From positions 25,332 through 89,331 of the forward strand of contig NZ_JALDTZ010000008.1 of NCBI RefSeq assembly GCF_023109105.1: a DNA stretch of 64,000 nucleotides. Direction: 5' to 3'. Made by a program: the position numbers and the translations under genes. A model generated the notes under the pieces. The model saw only the letters and a list, made by a program, of their open reading frames with translations. It was not told the DNA's origin and did no database searches. Below, piece by piece: positions 31,591 through 40,740 of this stretch; position 1 is the first letter of the stretch, and each line of letters starts with the position of its first letter. Source of the stretch: Streptococcus mitis (GTDB lineage: Bacteria > Bacillota > Bacilli > Lactobacillales > Streptococcaceae).

Positions 31591-31752
31591 CTAATGCACT
31601 TTTGCTTTAAATATTTCTTTTTTATTAATATAGTATGTAAATACCACTAACAAAATACAGCTTTCCAACGATACCTTTTCTAAATTAAGTAGAGAATAAA
31701 TTAATAATATGCTGTAAGCTGTTAAAGCAAAACTTAATAAAAATTTTTTCAT
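31591..31752 (-). CDS. Small membrane protein, immunity-like
   Basis: A 53-residue protein with two hydrophobic segments (FLLSFALTAYSILLIYSLL and CILLVVFTYYI) and a lysine-rich end. It follows the 70-residue membrane protein upstream in the same operon. Confidence 0.5.
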   Translation of the reverse strand: MKKFLLSFALTAYSILLIYSLLNLEKVSLESCILLVVFTYYINKKEIFKAKVH

Positions 31753-31802
31753 AGCAAGCTCATATTTTACCGATAATAGTATCCTGTTTTCTAAAATAGC
31801 TC

Positions 31803-32015
31803 TTATTTTTCCTTCTGTCTGTCCTTCCTTGTTATTATCTTGTTAATAAAAAGCAACACAAGAGTAGAAAATAAAGGTGGCACGAGGTAGCTAGTCACAC
31901 TGCCCGTCAAAGAAAACCCAAGCATAGCTAATATTCCAAGTAACATCAAATTCATGATAGCCATAGAGACAAACAATAAAACAATTTTTATTACTCTAGT
32001 TATTTCATTTTTCAT
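31803..32015 (-). CDS. Small membrane protein, immunity-like
   Basis: A 70-residue protein with two membrane segments (about 9-32 and 42-58) and the basic end TRKDRQKEK. Ribosome site GAGGTGG. Directly downstream of a double-glycine peptide. Confidence 0.6.
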   Translation of the reverse strand: MKNEITRVIKIVLLFVSMAIMNLMLLGILAMLGFSLTGSVTSYLVPPLFSTLVLLFINKIITRKDRQKEK

Positions 32016-32041
32016 TGCACCACCTCATCAGTATTAAAAAA

Positions 32042-32239
32042 TTATCGCAATCTTGAAAGTCCCCAATCGCCTATTGCTTTAACGCTTTTTCCTGCAACGT
32101 AAACAGAAACAGCTGTACCGCCAATGATTCCAACCGCCTTGGTTACACCCCATGCTAACGCAAAAGCACCTACTACAGAGCCACCTGAAATTTTTTCCAA
32201 TTCATCTGATTTCATATTTTCAAAGTTATAATTCATCAT
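32042..32239 (-). CDS. Double-glycine bacteriocin-like peptide
   Basis: A 65-residue peptide with leader MMNYNFENMKSDELEKISGG and a 45-residue mature part starting SVVGAFALAWGVTKA and ending DWGLSRLR. Glycine-spaced hydrophobic helix, class IIb style. It follows the MTNFDK peptide by 16 bases and may be its partner. Confidence 0.75.
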   Translation of the reverse strand: MMNYNFENMKSDELEKISGGSVVGAFALAWGVTKAVGIIGGTAVSVYVAGKSVKAIGDWGLSRLR

Positions 32240-32255
32240 CTATCCCCTTCATCTA

Positions 32256-32435
32256 TTAATTAGTAGCTAGAGCAGCAAAACCTACTGCTACACCTGCTGA
32301 TAGAGCATGGCCTACTAATACTTTTGTCCCCCAAATAGTAAACAATACAGGACCAAAGAATCCCCCATCTACATTCATCAACTCTTCTTCTGTAAGAGCT
32401 ACAAAGTTCTGTTCCATTTTGTCAAAATTTGTCAT
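32256..32435 (-). CDS. Double-glycine bacteriocin-like peptide (MTNFDK leader)
   Basis: A 59-residue peptide with the shared leader (MTNFDKMEQNFVALTEEELM then NVDGG) and a 34-residue mature part that starts FFGPVLFTIWGTKVLVG. The ATG at 32435 matches the homologues. Confidence 0.8.
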   Translation of the reverse strand: MTNFDKMEQNFVALTEEELMNVDGGFFGPVLFTIWGTKVLVGHALSAGVAVGFAALATN

Positions 32436-32478
32436 CTTTTTTCTACTCAATTTTTATATTTTGTTATATCTTTAATGT

Positions 32479-32532
32479 TTAGCCTCTAAGCCACTTCAGT
32501 AGCCAAGTTGGATAAATAGCTGAAATAATCAT
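32479..32532 (-). CDS. 17-residue micropeptide, PxWxxKW family
   Basis: The ORF reads MIISAIYPTWLLKWLRG behind AAGGAGATAAGA. It is the first ORF after the cin-box-like site at 32565 and stands just before a bacteriocin peptide, as at 29486-29536. Confidence 0.6.
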   Translation of the reverse strand: MIISAIYPTWLLKWLRG

Positions 32533-32564
32533 TTCTTATCTCCTTCTTTTTCTTCTCACTTATC

Positions 32565-32572
32565 TATTCGAA
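32565..32572 (-). promoter_or_regulatory. cin-box-like sigma-X site
   Basis: TTCGAATA within CTTTTTCGAATAGATAAG on the minus strand, 33 bases before the micropeptide ATG and just after the terminator of the response regulator gene. Confidence 0.6.
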
Positions 32573-32582
32573 AAAGAAGTCA

Positions 32583-32625
32583 AAAAAATAAGAATATCAG
32601 AAAATTTTCCGACATTCTTATTGAT
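32583..32625 (-). terminator. Terminator after the response regulator gene
   Basis: AATAAGAATGTC and GATATTCTTATT form a long stem followed by TTTTTTT on the minus strand. Confidence 0.8.
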
Positions 32626-32649
32626 AAATTGATTCAAGTCTAACAGATA

Positions 32650-33381
32650 TTAGACATTGAGATGTTTTTTAAGTGTTCTTCTGGCTGTTCGTGATACGGG
32701 GAAGTGCAAGCCTTCTAACAAGGTCACTTCTGTGGCAGTCATCTCTTCAATTGCCTGTAAACTGACTAAAGTATTGCGATTGGCATAGACAAAGTAATCT
32801 TTTTCAGCCTTTGCAGCGATATCCTTGAGACTGCCGTAAATGGTCTTGATAGAGTGATTGGCATAATAGACCTTGATACGATGGGATTCCACTGAGGTTT
32901 CAAAAGCTAAAATCTCATGGTAGGGCAGAGTAAAGCCACGTCTTCCCTCAAAACTATAGGTGAAGAGACGCATATTTTCCCTCTTGTCCACTGCCAGTAC
33001 ATAGTCCAGACAGCGTTCCAGCTGATGACGGTAATCCTCCTCTGGCTGATCCTTGGAAATAAAATCCAAGGCAGACAAGTGATAACGAAAAGCTAGAGGC
33101 AAGGCCTCCGAGTGCGTGGACACAAAGACAATACTTGTAAAGGGATCTCGCTCCCGAACCTGTTGAGCAACCTGAAAGCCCCGTTCACGCTCTCCATCAA
33201 TCTCTAAATCCAATAAATAGAGCTGATAATGGTCAAAATACTGAGAATACTTTTCAACATCTCCATAGTTTTTGGCAATATCAATTTCCAATCTCAAATT
33301 GCGAGAGCGACCGATATCTAGTAAAGTCTGCTCTATCCGTCCTTGCTGGACTCTATCGTCTTCCAAAACTAAAATTCTCAT
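32650..33381 (-). CDS. LytTR response regulator, ComE/BlpR family
   Basis: A 243-residue regulator. The receiver domain (1-125) has the phosphoacceptor Asp58 in LYLLDLEIDG and the acidic pair EDD at 7-9. A LytTR DNA-binding domain fills about 140-243. These regulators bind 9-base direct repeats spaced by 12. The start overlaps the kinase stop by four bases (ATGA). It is a paralogue of, not identical to, the ComE or BlpR I know. Confidence 0.88.
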   Translation of the reverse strand: MRILVLEDDRVQQGRIEQTLLDIGRSRNLRLEIDIAKNYGDVEKYSQYFDHYQLYLLDLEIDGERERGFQVAQQVRERDPFTSIVFVSTHSEALPLAFRYHLSALDFISKDQPEEDYRHQLERCLDYVLAVDKRENMRLFTYSFEGRRGFTLPYHEILAFETSVESHRIKVYYANHSIKTIYGSLKDIAAKAEKDYFVYANRNTLVSLQAIEEMTATEVTLLEGLHFPVSRTARRTLKKHLNV

Positions 33382-34712
33382 TCCTCTCCCCCTCGTTTCT
33401 CATACTTAAATGGCAATTCTAAATCTTGTCTAAAGGTCGTCTCTCCTAGTTGGGTATCTAAGTTCAAATCATAATGAAAAACCATATCCTCCAAGGTTGC
33501 TAAGCCCAGTCCACTGTGGTTTCCCTTGGTAGAGTAACCCTTTTGACTGAGAATGCTGGGATTCAGTTCTTCTTTCTTACGAGTGTTTTCAATGATAAAA
33601 CGGACACTCCTATCGCCTGCCAATAAAGCAACCCGAATCTGCGGATTTTCCGCCTCACTGGCTGCCTCTAAAGCATTTGTCGTGAGGATAGAGAGGATAC
33701 GAATAGCCTCTAACATCGGCAAAGCCAGCTCTTCAACAACCCCCACCGTCTCCAAACTAAAATGAATTCCCTGATTATCTGCCACAATCATGGCTTTTGC
33801 CAAGGTATTGCGAATGGCTATATCATGGATATTGTGAAGATTAAAGGCCGTGTAATCCGCCTTCCTCAGCTTTTCATTGGTCTTTAGAAAGACATCTTGA
33901 TAAATGGTAGAAACTTCAGCCATGTCTTGATTAGCTATGGCAGGCTCCATGCTAGCGACAATTCCCGCAAAATCATGACGGAAACCTCGCACTTCATCAT
34001 AGAGATGACCTAGCTTGTCCACCATCCCTTGCAAGGAACGATTTTCTTCTTCCTGTCTCTGAATGGTCTGCTCATCACGATAAATCTGCTCCAAATACTT
34101 GATGTAAAAGAGCCAAGAGAAAAAGAGAATGAAAATCAAGAGAGAAATGGTCGTGTCAAAACGAACATAGAAAGAACTATTTCTATTGGTCATAAACGAA
34201 GAGAATATCCTAAATCCAGTCAGAGGTAGGATAATGAAAAAACTCTTACGATAGTGGGTTTTGAAAGCATCTGAAAAGAATAAATCCAAATCCAAAGACC
34301 AACGCTTCATCATAACTACTGTTAGTACGATAGCTAATAAGGAAAAAGAAGAGTTAACAATCCCATTTCCTACTTCTGATAGCATATCTATATCTAACAT
34401 CCGAATATAGAACAATACCAATAAATAGCGAATACTCTGATAAAAACTAAAAAGATAGAGAGAAAGAAATAAAGATTCTCCTTTTTTCTTCCTATTCATA
34501 TAGAAAATAAGGTAAAAAAAGATTAAAACTTCCAAATACATGATTTCAAAAAAAGTTTTACCAGCTATTGCTTGCATCATTAATAAATAGACTATGTATC
34601 TCTTTTTACGAAATTCCGGTGTAATTTGGTAACCTAGATAGATTGGAGGAACTATAATGGAGACTATCAACAATAAAGCAAATAGAGTTTCCTTAATAAA
34701 AGTCAAAACCAT
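33378..34712 (-). CDS. Peptide-sensing histidine kinase, ComD/BlpH (HPK10) family
   Basis: A 444-residue membrane kinase with about six N-terminal membrane segments. The H-box is near residue 245 (GFRHDFAGIVASME), and a GHKL-type ATPase domain has the G-box HSGLGLATLEDM. The ATG at 34712 lies one base after the stop of the peptide gene, the same tight arrangement as comC-comD; a TTG at 34721 would overlap it. The kinase probably senses that peptide. Confidence 0.88.
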   Translation of the reverse strand: MVLTFIKETLFALLLIVSIIVPPIYLGYQITPEFRKKRYIVYLLMMQAIAGKTFFEIMYLEVLIFFYLIFYMNRKKKGESLFLSLYLFSFYQSIRYLLVLFYIRMLDIDMLSEVGNGIVNSSFSLLAIVLTVVMMKRWSLDLDLFFSDAFKTHYRKSFFIILPLTGFRIFSSFMTNRNSSFYVRFDTTISLLIFILFFSWLFYIKYLEQIYRDEQTIQRQEEENRSLQGMVDKLGHLYDEVRGFRHDFAGIVASMEPAIANQDMAEVSTIYQDVFLKTNEKLRKADYTAFNLHNIHDIAIRNTLAKAMIVADNQGIHFSLETVGVVEELALPMLEAIRILSILTTNALEAASEAENPQIRVALLAGDRSVRFIIENTRKKEELNPSILSQKGYSTKGNHSGLGLATLEDMVFHYDLNLDTQLGETTFRQDLELPFKYEKRGGEE

Positions 34713-34713
34713 A

Positions 34714-34875
34714 CTATCCAATCACAGTTTTAGTTGGTGCTGGACTACAATACCGAGGTTGGCAAAGCCCAAACAAAGAACAAAAGAAATTCCCTCCACC
34801 ATTCACTTCCTTCAATACCTCTGGGGTTAACTCTTCAAATTGTTCTAATTCTACAAATGTATTTTTCATTTCCAT
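34714..34875 (-). CDS. Double-glycine peptide, putative pheromone of the adjacent two-component system
   Basis: A 53-residue peptide. Its leader ends LTPEVLKEVNGG, a very good match to the double-glycine rule. The predicted 26-residue mature peptide begins GNFFCSLFGLCQPRYC and ends TKTVIG. Three cysteines are unusual for a streptococcal pheromone. It is the first gene of a peptide-kinase-regulator operon (ribosome site AAAAGGAG), which makes it the likely inducer. A bacteriocin role cannot be ruled out. Confidence 0.75.
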   Translation of the reverse strand: MEMKNTFVELEQFEELTPEVLKEVNGGGNFFCSLFGLCQPRYCSPAPTKTVIG

Positions 34876-34936
34876 GACTGACTCCTTTTCATTATTTTAT
34901 AGATAACTCTATCCCCTGTTCCATCTACAAAAGGCT

Positions 34937-34982
34937 TTAGTTTCCTTTTAAAATACAAGAAATCTAAAGCCTCCTGAAAATG
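34937..34982 (-). terminator. Terminator after the choline-binding protein gene
   Basis: GGCTTTAG and CTAAAGCC pair across a 20-odd-base loop followed by TTTT on the minus strand. Confidence 0.7.
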
Positions 34983-35027
34983 GTATATTGGTTAGAGTGT
35001 TAACAATTAGTTGTGAAGATATTATTT

Positions 35028-36197
35028 TTATTTAACCACAACCACTTTATAATATTCGTTTGAGTGTGGAGATTCAATCTTAATTTTTTCACCGTATAAA
35101 CCATCGATTTCTTTATCCAGATAATCTGAAACTCCTGATGGCAAGCGTTTCATCTTAAGAATCTCACCTGATTGATCCGCATAGGCTAGAATGTGATGGT
35201 GATTAGTGGTTGCTCCATCATCAATTAATACAAAGTAACCTGTTTTGAGCTTCCCTTGCTCATTTTCTAAATAGTATAGTTTATTGTTATTGATTGTAAA
35301 GCTGGTAGCCCCAAGACGAAGTCGTGCACCTGGATTTTCTAAATAGACATCATTGCCAACTTTTTTAATCTCTGAATAGGTTGTCATTGCTGGGATATTA
35401 ACCACACGATGTCCATTTTCATCAAAGTAGTAACGATTTGGTAAGTTTTGGAAGTTCTGTACAACTGCCTTAGGATCAATTTCTTGTCCTTCTTCTTTAT
35501 TATCCACTAAAGCTAAGGTAGTATTTGCAACCTCATCCCCATATTTGTCGGAAAACTTCTTGATTTCAGGCTTGATATACCAAGTGTTTTTTTCAATAAT
35601 AACATCGTCACCTTTAGCATTTAGCAAATATTCTTGCCCATCTCCAAGTTTGACAATATCATGAATATTGTATCCAGCATCTTTTCTATTTGCTAGATAG
35701 CCATCCTTACCAATGACATAACTTTCCCCATCACTGGCTGGAACAGCTCTATCTGCGACCATAGTACCTGATTTTTCAAAGTAAGACCATTTACCATTTG
35801 CAGCTGCCCATCCTGTTGCCATAGCGCCACTGTCTTTGAGGTAATACCATGTAGACCCTTCTTTATACCAACCTGTACGCATAGCACCACTATTTGCAAG
35901 TGAGTACCAGGTGTTGCCTTCCTTGTACCAGCCTGTGCGCATAGAACCACTATCTGCTAGAGAATACCATGTATCACCGTCTTTGAGCCAGCCTGTCTGC
36001 ATTTTACCAGTGCTATCGAAGTGATACCATGAGCCAGCATTTTGTACCCATTTATCCTTAGCGAGACTGCCATCTTGTGAAAGATTCCAGTCAGCACCAT
36101 TTTTAACCCAAGTATCTGCAGCCTGTGCTTGGTTGATAGATAAAAGCAGACCAGCACCTACAAGCAGACCAAGAGTGAGTAGTTTAGATTTTTTCAT
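35028..36197 (-). CDS. Choline-binding surface protein with unknown C-terminal domain
   Basis: A 389-residue secreted protein. A signal peptide (MKKSKLLTLGLLVGAG, cut near AQA-ADT) is followed by about six or seven choline-binding repeats of the W-Y-x-L/Y-x-x-S-G-x-M pattern (about 30-150). A C-terminal region of about 220 residues matches nothing I recognise. The repeats hold proteins on choline-bearing teichoic acid. It is unusual that they are at the N-terminal side. The ATG at 36197 is eight bases from AGGAGG; the ATG two codons earlier is too close. Confidence 0.85.
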   Translation of the reverse strand: MKKSKLLTLGLLVGAGLLLSINQAQAADTWVKNGADWNLSQDGSLAKDKWVQNAGSWYHFDSTGKMQTGWLKDGDTWYSLADSGSMRTGWYKEGNTWYSLANSGAMRTGWYKEGSTWYYLKDSGAMATGWAAANGKWSYFEKSGTMVADRAVPASDGESYVIGKDGYLANRKDAGYNIHDIVKLGDGQEYLLNAKGDDVIIEKNTWYIKPEIKKFSDKYGDEVANTTLALVDNKEEGQEIDPKAVVQNFQNLPNRYYFDENGHRVVNIPAMTTYSEIKKVGNDVYLENPGARLRLGATSFTINNNKLYYLENEQGKLKTGYFVLIDDGATTNHHHILAYADQSGEILKMKRLPSGVSDYLDKEIDGLYGEKIKIESPHSNEYYKVVVVK

Positions 36198-36309
36198 AGC
36201 CATTTCCTCCTTTATTGAATAGCTACAGGAGGGTTTCCCCTCTTTATTTAGCTATATTCTAATACTTTTCATTGTCAAAGTCAATAATATTGTGAAAAAT
36301 TAGACAATA

Positions 36310-37161
36310 TTACCAATATCTACGAATTGTATTTTGAGTAATGCCATATTGATCCATATAAGAAACATATTGACCTGGATATGGAGCATGAACTACCTTT
36401 CCACCACCAACATAAATACCTACATGGTCATTTGTCTCTTCACTATTATACAAAATCAAATCTCCAGCTTGTTGAGAACCATTACTTACATAACTTCCTC
36501 CTGTTGCTTGACCATAGGTCACTCTAGGAATACTAATATCGAACTTAGCATGAATAGCCATCGTAAATCCTGAGCAATCTACGCCACTATTCAAATCTGC
36601 CCCACCCCAAACATATGGGATTTTCCCTACAAATGTCTCGGCATATTCACCAAGTGCCTGTCCACGATTTTCTACCCATACACCACTGGCTCTAAAGAAG
36701 TATGGTGTACCATTCACACGTTGATAACCAGTGACCATAGCACCACTAGCAGATAAGTAGTAATAATTACCATCAGGTTGAATCCAAGTATTTTCTTTCA
36801 TCCATCCTTGGTCATCAAAATAGTACCACTTGCCATCTAATTGTTCCCAATTTTTAGCATAACCACCTGAACCGTATTTAAACCACCATTTACCATTGGT
36901 TTGCATCCATGTTCCTTTCGGATCACGATATTGATTGAAAGCTTTCTTCTCTTGATTTCCCTCTGCTTGGGTTTCTTTATCTTCAAAACCAATCAATTTT
37001 ACTTGATCAGCTTCTTCAGCTTTTATCTTGCCTTGATTAACTAATTGAGCAATCGCTTCTTTCTCACTTGCTGATGGGGAATCAGCATAGGCTACCGTAG
37101 TATTTGCTAGGAGAACGCCTCCTGCAAGAACTAACAAACTAGAATAAAGATATTTTTTAAT
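36310..37161 (-). CDS. Choline-binding NlpC/P60 cell-wall hydrolase, non-ATG start
   Basis: A secreted hydrolase of about 283 residues with a signal sequence (KKYLYSSLLVLAGGVLLAN, cut near AYA-DSP). A charged linker and about four choline-binding repeats (about 85-165) precede a C-terminal NlpC/P60 peptidase. Its cysteine is in GVDCSGFTMAI and its histidine in NDHVGIYVGGG. The frame that includes the signal peptide's basic start begins at ATT (37161), correctly placed behind AAAGGATTTTCACG. The nearest standard start, TTG at 37137, would lose the basic residues. Confidence 0.8.
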   Translation of the reverse strand: MKKYLYSSLLVLAGGVLLANTTVAYADSPSASEKEAIAQLVNQGKIKAEEADQVKLIGFEDKETQAEGNQEKKAFNQYRDPKGTWMQTNGKWWFKYGSGGYAKNWEQLDGKWYYFDDQGWMKENTWIQPDGNYYYLSASGAMVTGYQRVNGTPYFFRASGVWVENRGQALGEYAETFVGKIPYVWGGADLNSGVDCSGFTMAIHAKFDISIPRVTYGQATGGSYVSNGSQQAGDLILYNSEETNDHVGIYVGGGKVVHAPYPGQYVSYMDQYGITQNTIRRYW

Positions 37162-37297
37162 CGTGAAAATCCTTTCTTTTTTCTCCTTTTTGGAGATTGA
37201 TTTTTTCTGACTCTATTATATCCCTTATGTCTCCTCAGATTTCTACTGTCCCTAGAAAGACTAAATCTGTTCCTAAACGGTCACTTGAACCAAAGAA

Positions 37298-37327
37298 AAA
37301 TTCCAAAGCAAATGCCTTGGAACTTCT
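37298..37327 (-). terminator. Terminator after acpP
   Basis: TTCCAAGGCA pairs with TGCTTTGGAA and is followed by TTTTT on the minus strand. Confidence 0.75.
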
Positions 37328-37332
37328 TATCT

Positions 37333-37566
37333 TTATTTTGCTTGAATGATTTTAACCACATCCCCTACACTTTGGAGTTGGTCAATTTCCTCATCACTGA
37401 TTTCGATATTAAATTCATCTTCCAGTGTCAAGATAAAATCCATCAAGTCAACTGAATCCGCATCCAAATCGTCTTTCAGACTCAATGCTTCTGTCACGAC
37501 AAAATCCTCTCCCTGTCGCTCTTGGATAATGGTCACAATACGGTCAAAAATTTCTTTTTCTGTCAT
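37333..37566 (-). CDS. acpP: Acyl carrier protein
   Basis: A 77-residue acidic helical carrier protein with the phosphopantetheine serine at Ser38 in DADSVDLMDF. It follows plsX by five bases, which fits a role in phospholipid acyl transfer. Streptococci carry a second acp in the fab cluster; this is the plsX-linked copy. Confidence 0.93.
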   Translation of the reverse strand: MTEKEIFDRIVTIIQERQGEDFVVTEALSLKDDLDADSVDLMDFILTLEDEFNIEISDEEIDQLQSVGDVVKIIQAK

Positions 37567-37571
37567 CTCTT

Positions 37572-38564
37572 TTATTCTCCTGAAAATTCACGCGCAGTCT
37601 GGGCAACTACGTCTGTTTCTAGCATGGTACGAATCTGGCGGATTGTACTATAAACAGCCTTGGCATCGCTTGAGCCATGAGTCTTGACAACAGGTGCCTT
37701 GACACCAAACAATACCGCTCCACCAACATCTGAGTAGTTGAGCTGTTTTTTCAAACCTCTGAGGCTGTCCTTGAGAAGGAGGGCGCCTAGTTTCGCTCGA
37801 AGACCACCACCTGTAATAGCTGTCTTGAGCAAGCCCATGATTCCCATAGCTGTCCCTTCAATGGATTTGAGCACAGCGTTTCCCGTGAAACCATCTGCCA
37901 CAACAACATCTGCAACGCCATTCATCAAATCACGTGCTTCCACGTTTCCGATAAAGTTCAAACTTTCATCAGCCACCAGTAATTCATAGGTTTCCTTACG
38001 AAGCGAGTCGCCCTTACTACTCTCTGTTCCGTTATTGAGCAAGCCAACGCGTGGCTGCGCAATGCCACGGACATTTTTAGCATAGAAGGAACCTAGAACC
38101 GCATATTGGTGGAGGTGCTGGGCTGTATTTTCTGCATTAGCACCGAGGTCCAGCATGTCAAAACCTTTCCCATCTATAGTTGGCAAAGTCGACATAAGCC
38201 CAGGACGATCGATGTTCTTGATACGACCCACGATGAAGAATCCAGCCGCCAACAAAGCACCTGTATTCCCAGCTGAGAGAACAGCGTCTGCTTCGCCCTC
38301 TTTGACAGCCTTGGCTGCCAATACCATACTGGCATTTTTCTTCTTCCGAATAGCTCTCGTAGGTTCATCGTCTGAATCAATCTTCTCATCCGTATGGATA
38401 ATGCTGACGCGCTCTGTTGCTGTTAGATATTGCTTGATTTTAGCTTCATCTCCGTAGAGTTGAACCTCGATATCTGAAAAGTCAGCTAGGGCTTGATTGA
38501 CACCCTCAACGATGGCCTGAGGTGCGTAGTCGCCCCCCATGGCATCTACTGCGATTTTTTTCAT
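37572..38564 (-). CDS. plsX: Phosphate acyltransferase
   Basis: PlsX (330 residues) makes acyl phosphate from acyl-ACP for membrane lipid synthesis. [17 protein letters not shown] at the start and [12 protein letters not shown] are typical. Its start overlaps the recO stop by four bases. Confidence 0.96.
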   Translation of the reverse strand: MKKIAVDAMGGDYAPQAIVEGVNQALADFSDIEVQLYGDEAKIKQYLTATERVSIIHTDEKIDSDDEPTRAIRKKKNASMVLAAKAVKEGEADAVLSAGNTGALLAAGFFIVGRIKNIDRPGLMSTLPTIDGKGFDMLDLGANAENTAQHLHQYAVLGSFYAKNVRGIAQPRVGLLNNGTESSKGDSLRKETYELLVADESLNFIGNVEARDLMNGVADVVVADGFTGNAVLKSIEGTAMGIMGLLKTAITGGGLRAKLGALLLKDSLRGLKKQLNYSDVGGAVLFGVKAPVVKTHGSSDAKAVYSTIRQIRTMLETDVVAQTAREFSGE

Positions 38565-39331
38565 TTCTTTTCCTCTTTTAATAATTGTCCCCAGTCTGCT
38601 AGGGAATCAATAAATTTCTTTGATTTTAGGTGAATCCCAACGTACTCTTCGTAGAGTTGATCCATAAATTGGCGTAAGTCTTGCTTGATTTCGGGCTTGA
38701 GCGAAATGGTCTCCAAGGTTTCAAAATCAATGGCTTGAAACTGATTGAGCAGATAAGGGATATTGGGATTTAGATGGCAACGTCTCTCATCCTCATGATA
38801 ATGGTCTGGACAGAGGCAGGCTCCATATTTGAAAGAAAAGTCAAAAGCCTGACCAACCCGATGACAAAAGACACACTCATTAAAATTGAGGCTGATTCCA
38901 AATCTGGTCAAGATTTGAATTTCAAAAATATTGGTCAAAACCTGATAATCCAAGCCAGCTTCCATCAACTCCAAGGTCTTTTGCAAAAAAGCAAACAAGG
39001 GAGCATCCTGCTGATTGTCCTGCAAACTAGCATCAGCAAGAGCCGCTACGTAGGTCGCATAGGCCATGACAAATAGGTCGCTATTAATCTTGGGAAAAGT
39101 CATGACCTCGTGATAGTCCTCGATGTAGCTAAGCCCGTCATCATTGATTCGCAAGAGAAATCGTGCCAGGACCAAGGGCTGAATAACCGGAGCTAGCTTA
39201 GACTGACCAGCGTGCTTGACGAAAAACATGCGTTTGCCAGCCTGCTCTGTAAAAATCTTGACTAACTTGTCATCCTCACGAAAATTGCGATTGTAGAGCA
39301 CCAAGCCTTGACTCGTGATAGACTGAATCAT
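38561..39331 (-). CDS. recO: DNA repair protein RecO
   Basis: RecO (256 residues) loads RecA in the RecFOR pathway. It has an N-terminal OB fold ([18 protein letters not shown]) and a helical part with zinc-binding cysteines in CVFCHRVG and ACLCPDH. It overlaps the aminotransferase gene by four bases. Confidence 0.95.
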   Translation of the reverse strand: MIQSITSQGLVLYNRNFREDDKLVKIFTEQAGKRMFFVKHAGQSKLAPVIQPLVLARFLLRINDDGLSYIEDYHEVMTFPKINSDLFVMAYATYVAALADASLQDNQQDAPLFAFLQKTLELMEAGLDYQVLTNIFEIQILTRFGISLNFNECVFCHRVGQAFDFSFKYGACLCPDHYHEDERRCHLNPNIPYLLNQFQAIDFETLETISLKPEIKQDLRQFMDQLYEEYVGIHLKSKKFIDSLADWGQLLKEEKK

Positions 39332-40497
39332 GCTTCTCTCATATACTCCTCAAGTCGTTTCATGGCTTCCTTGATAGTCTCCATGCTAGCTGCATAAGAT
39401 AGGCGAACATAGCCTTCTCCGTAACGCCCAAAGGCTGCTCCAGGGATAAAGGCCACAGCCTTCTTCTGAGCAAAATCTTTCAGAAAAGCAAAAGAATCTT
39501 GATTATATCCTGCTGGAATCTTAGCAAAGATATAAAAGGCACCATCTGGTTTAATAATCTCAAAACCAAGAGCAGTCATTTTCTCGATAATATAATCACG
39601 ACGCTGGATGTATTCCTTCTTCATAGGTTCCGCATCGTTTTTACCAGCCGTCAAGGCTTCCACCGCAGCATGTTGCGCCATGGTATTTGCAGCAGTGACC
39701 AAATACTGGTGACTCTTGATTAATTGGGCTGTGAAGGCCGCATGAGCAAAAATCAGACCCAAACGCCAACCTGTCATGGCATGCGATTTAGACAAACCAT
39801 TGATAATAATAGCCTGATCTCTCAACATGGTTCCTAGAGACACATGGGCTTCGCCTGTGTAGGTCAATTCTGAGTAAACCTCATCACAGATCACGAAAAT
39901 TTCGTACTTACGTAAAACAGCTGCCAAAGCCTCCAACTGCTCCCGACTATAGGTAATTCCTGTCGGATTGGCTGGATAATTAAGAATAACCGCCTTGAGC
40001 TTGTCACCCTGCTCCAAAATGGCCTTTTCCAACATCTCAGGAGTCAAAACAAATCCATTTTCAGTTGTGTCAATCTCGACAATCTCTGCGCCAACTAGAT
40101 TGACAATCGGTTCATAGCCTGGATAGGCAGGGGCTGGCAAGAGTACCTTGTCTCCCTCTTCCAAAATAGCCGTCAAAGTAGCAGATAAGGCCTCTGTCGC
40201 CCCAATTGTAACCAAAATTTCATTTTCAGGAGCATAGTCCAGTTGGTACTTTTCCTTAACAAAGTCACTAGCTGCTTGACGTAAAGTCAGCAGGCCACTC
40301 ATCCCTGTATAGTAGGATTGGTTCTGATCAATCGCTCGCTTAGCCGCCTCCTTAACATGATCTGGCGTTGTAAAATCAGGTTCCCCCAAAGTCAAACGCA
40401 AGACCCCAGGAATCTCAGAAATAGCCTGGTCAAACTGACGAATCAACGAAACTTGAATCTTATCTAACTGTTTATTAAAGCGCTTAGTTAAGTCCAT
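39328..40497 (-). CDS. Pyridoxal-phosphate aminotransferase (aspartate/aromatic type)
   Basis: A 389-residue class I aminotransferase. The PLP lysine is in [16 protein letters not shown], and [12 protein letters not shown] and [10 protein letters not shown] are conserved. Substrate cannot be told: aspartate and aromatic amino acids are both possible. It heads the aminotransferase-recO-plsX-acpP run, with successive four-base overlaps. Confidence 0.92.
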   Translation of the reverse strand: MDLTKRFNKQLDKIQVSLIRQFDQAISEIPGVLRLTLGEPDFTTPDHVKEAAKRAIDQNQSYYTGMSGLLTLRQAASDFVKEKYQLDYAPENEILVTIGATEALSATLTAILEEGDKVLLPAPAYPGYEPIVNLVGAEIVEIDTTENGFVLTPEMLEKAILEQGDKLKAVILNYPANPTGITYSREQLEALAAVLRKYEIFVICDEVYSELTYTGEAHVSLGTMLRDQAIIINGLSKSHAMTGWRLGLIFAHAAFTAQLIKSHQYLVTAANTMAQHAAVEALTAGKNDAEPMKKEYIQRRDYIIEKMTALGFEIIKPDGAFYIFAKIPAGYNQDSFAFLKDFAQKKAVAFIPGAAFGRYGEGYVRLSYAASMETIKEAMKRLEEYMREA

Positions 40498-40634
40498 AGA
40501 TACCTCCTACTTTCAAAACGTATCTCTATTATACTACAAAAGCCCCCCGACCGCAAAAATACATGATAGAATAACGCTAGCATAACAAATTGAAGTGTGT
40601 TAATTTTAATCCATTACAACACTATGTTTTTAGA

Positions 40635-40740
40635 ATACTCAATGAAAATCTCATGAGACTAGGAATCGAGGTGAAAGCATAACTAAAGTTAGGTAAGCCG
40701 AAGATGACAACGTATCATGAGATTTTCGACGAGTATTGAG
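40635..40740. repeat. BOX-like inverted repeat
   Basis: AATACTCAATGAAAATCTCATGA and TCATGAGATTTTCGACGAGTATT-like ends pair across about 100 bases. The ends are those of BOX, but the centre is not; it is a diverged or related element. Its right end contains the ATG of the toxin ORF. Confidence 0.65.
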
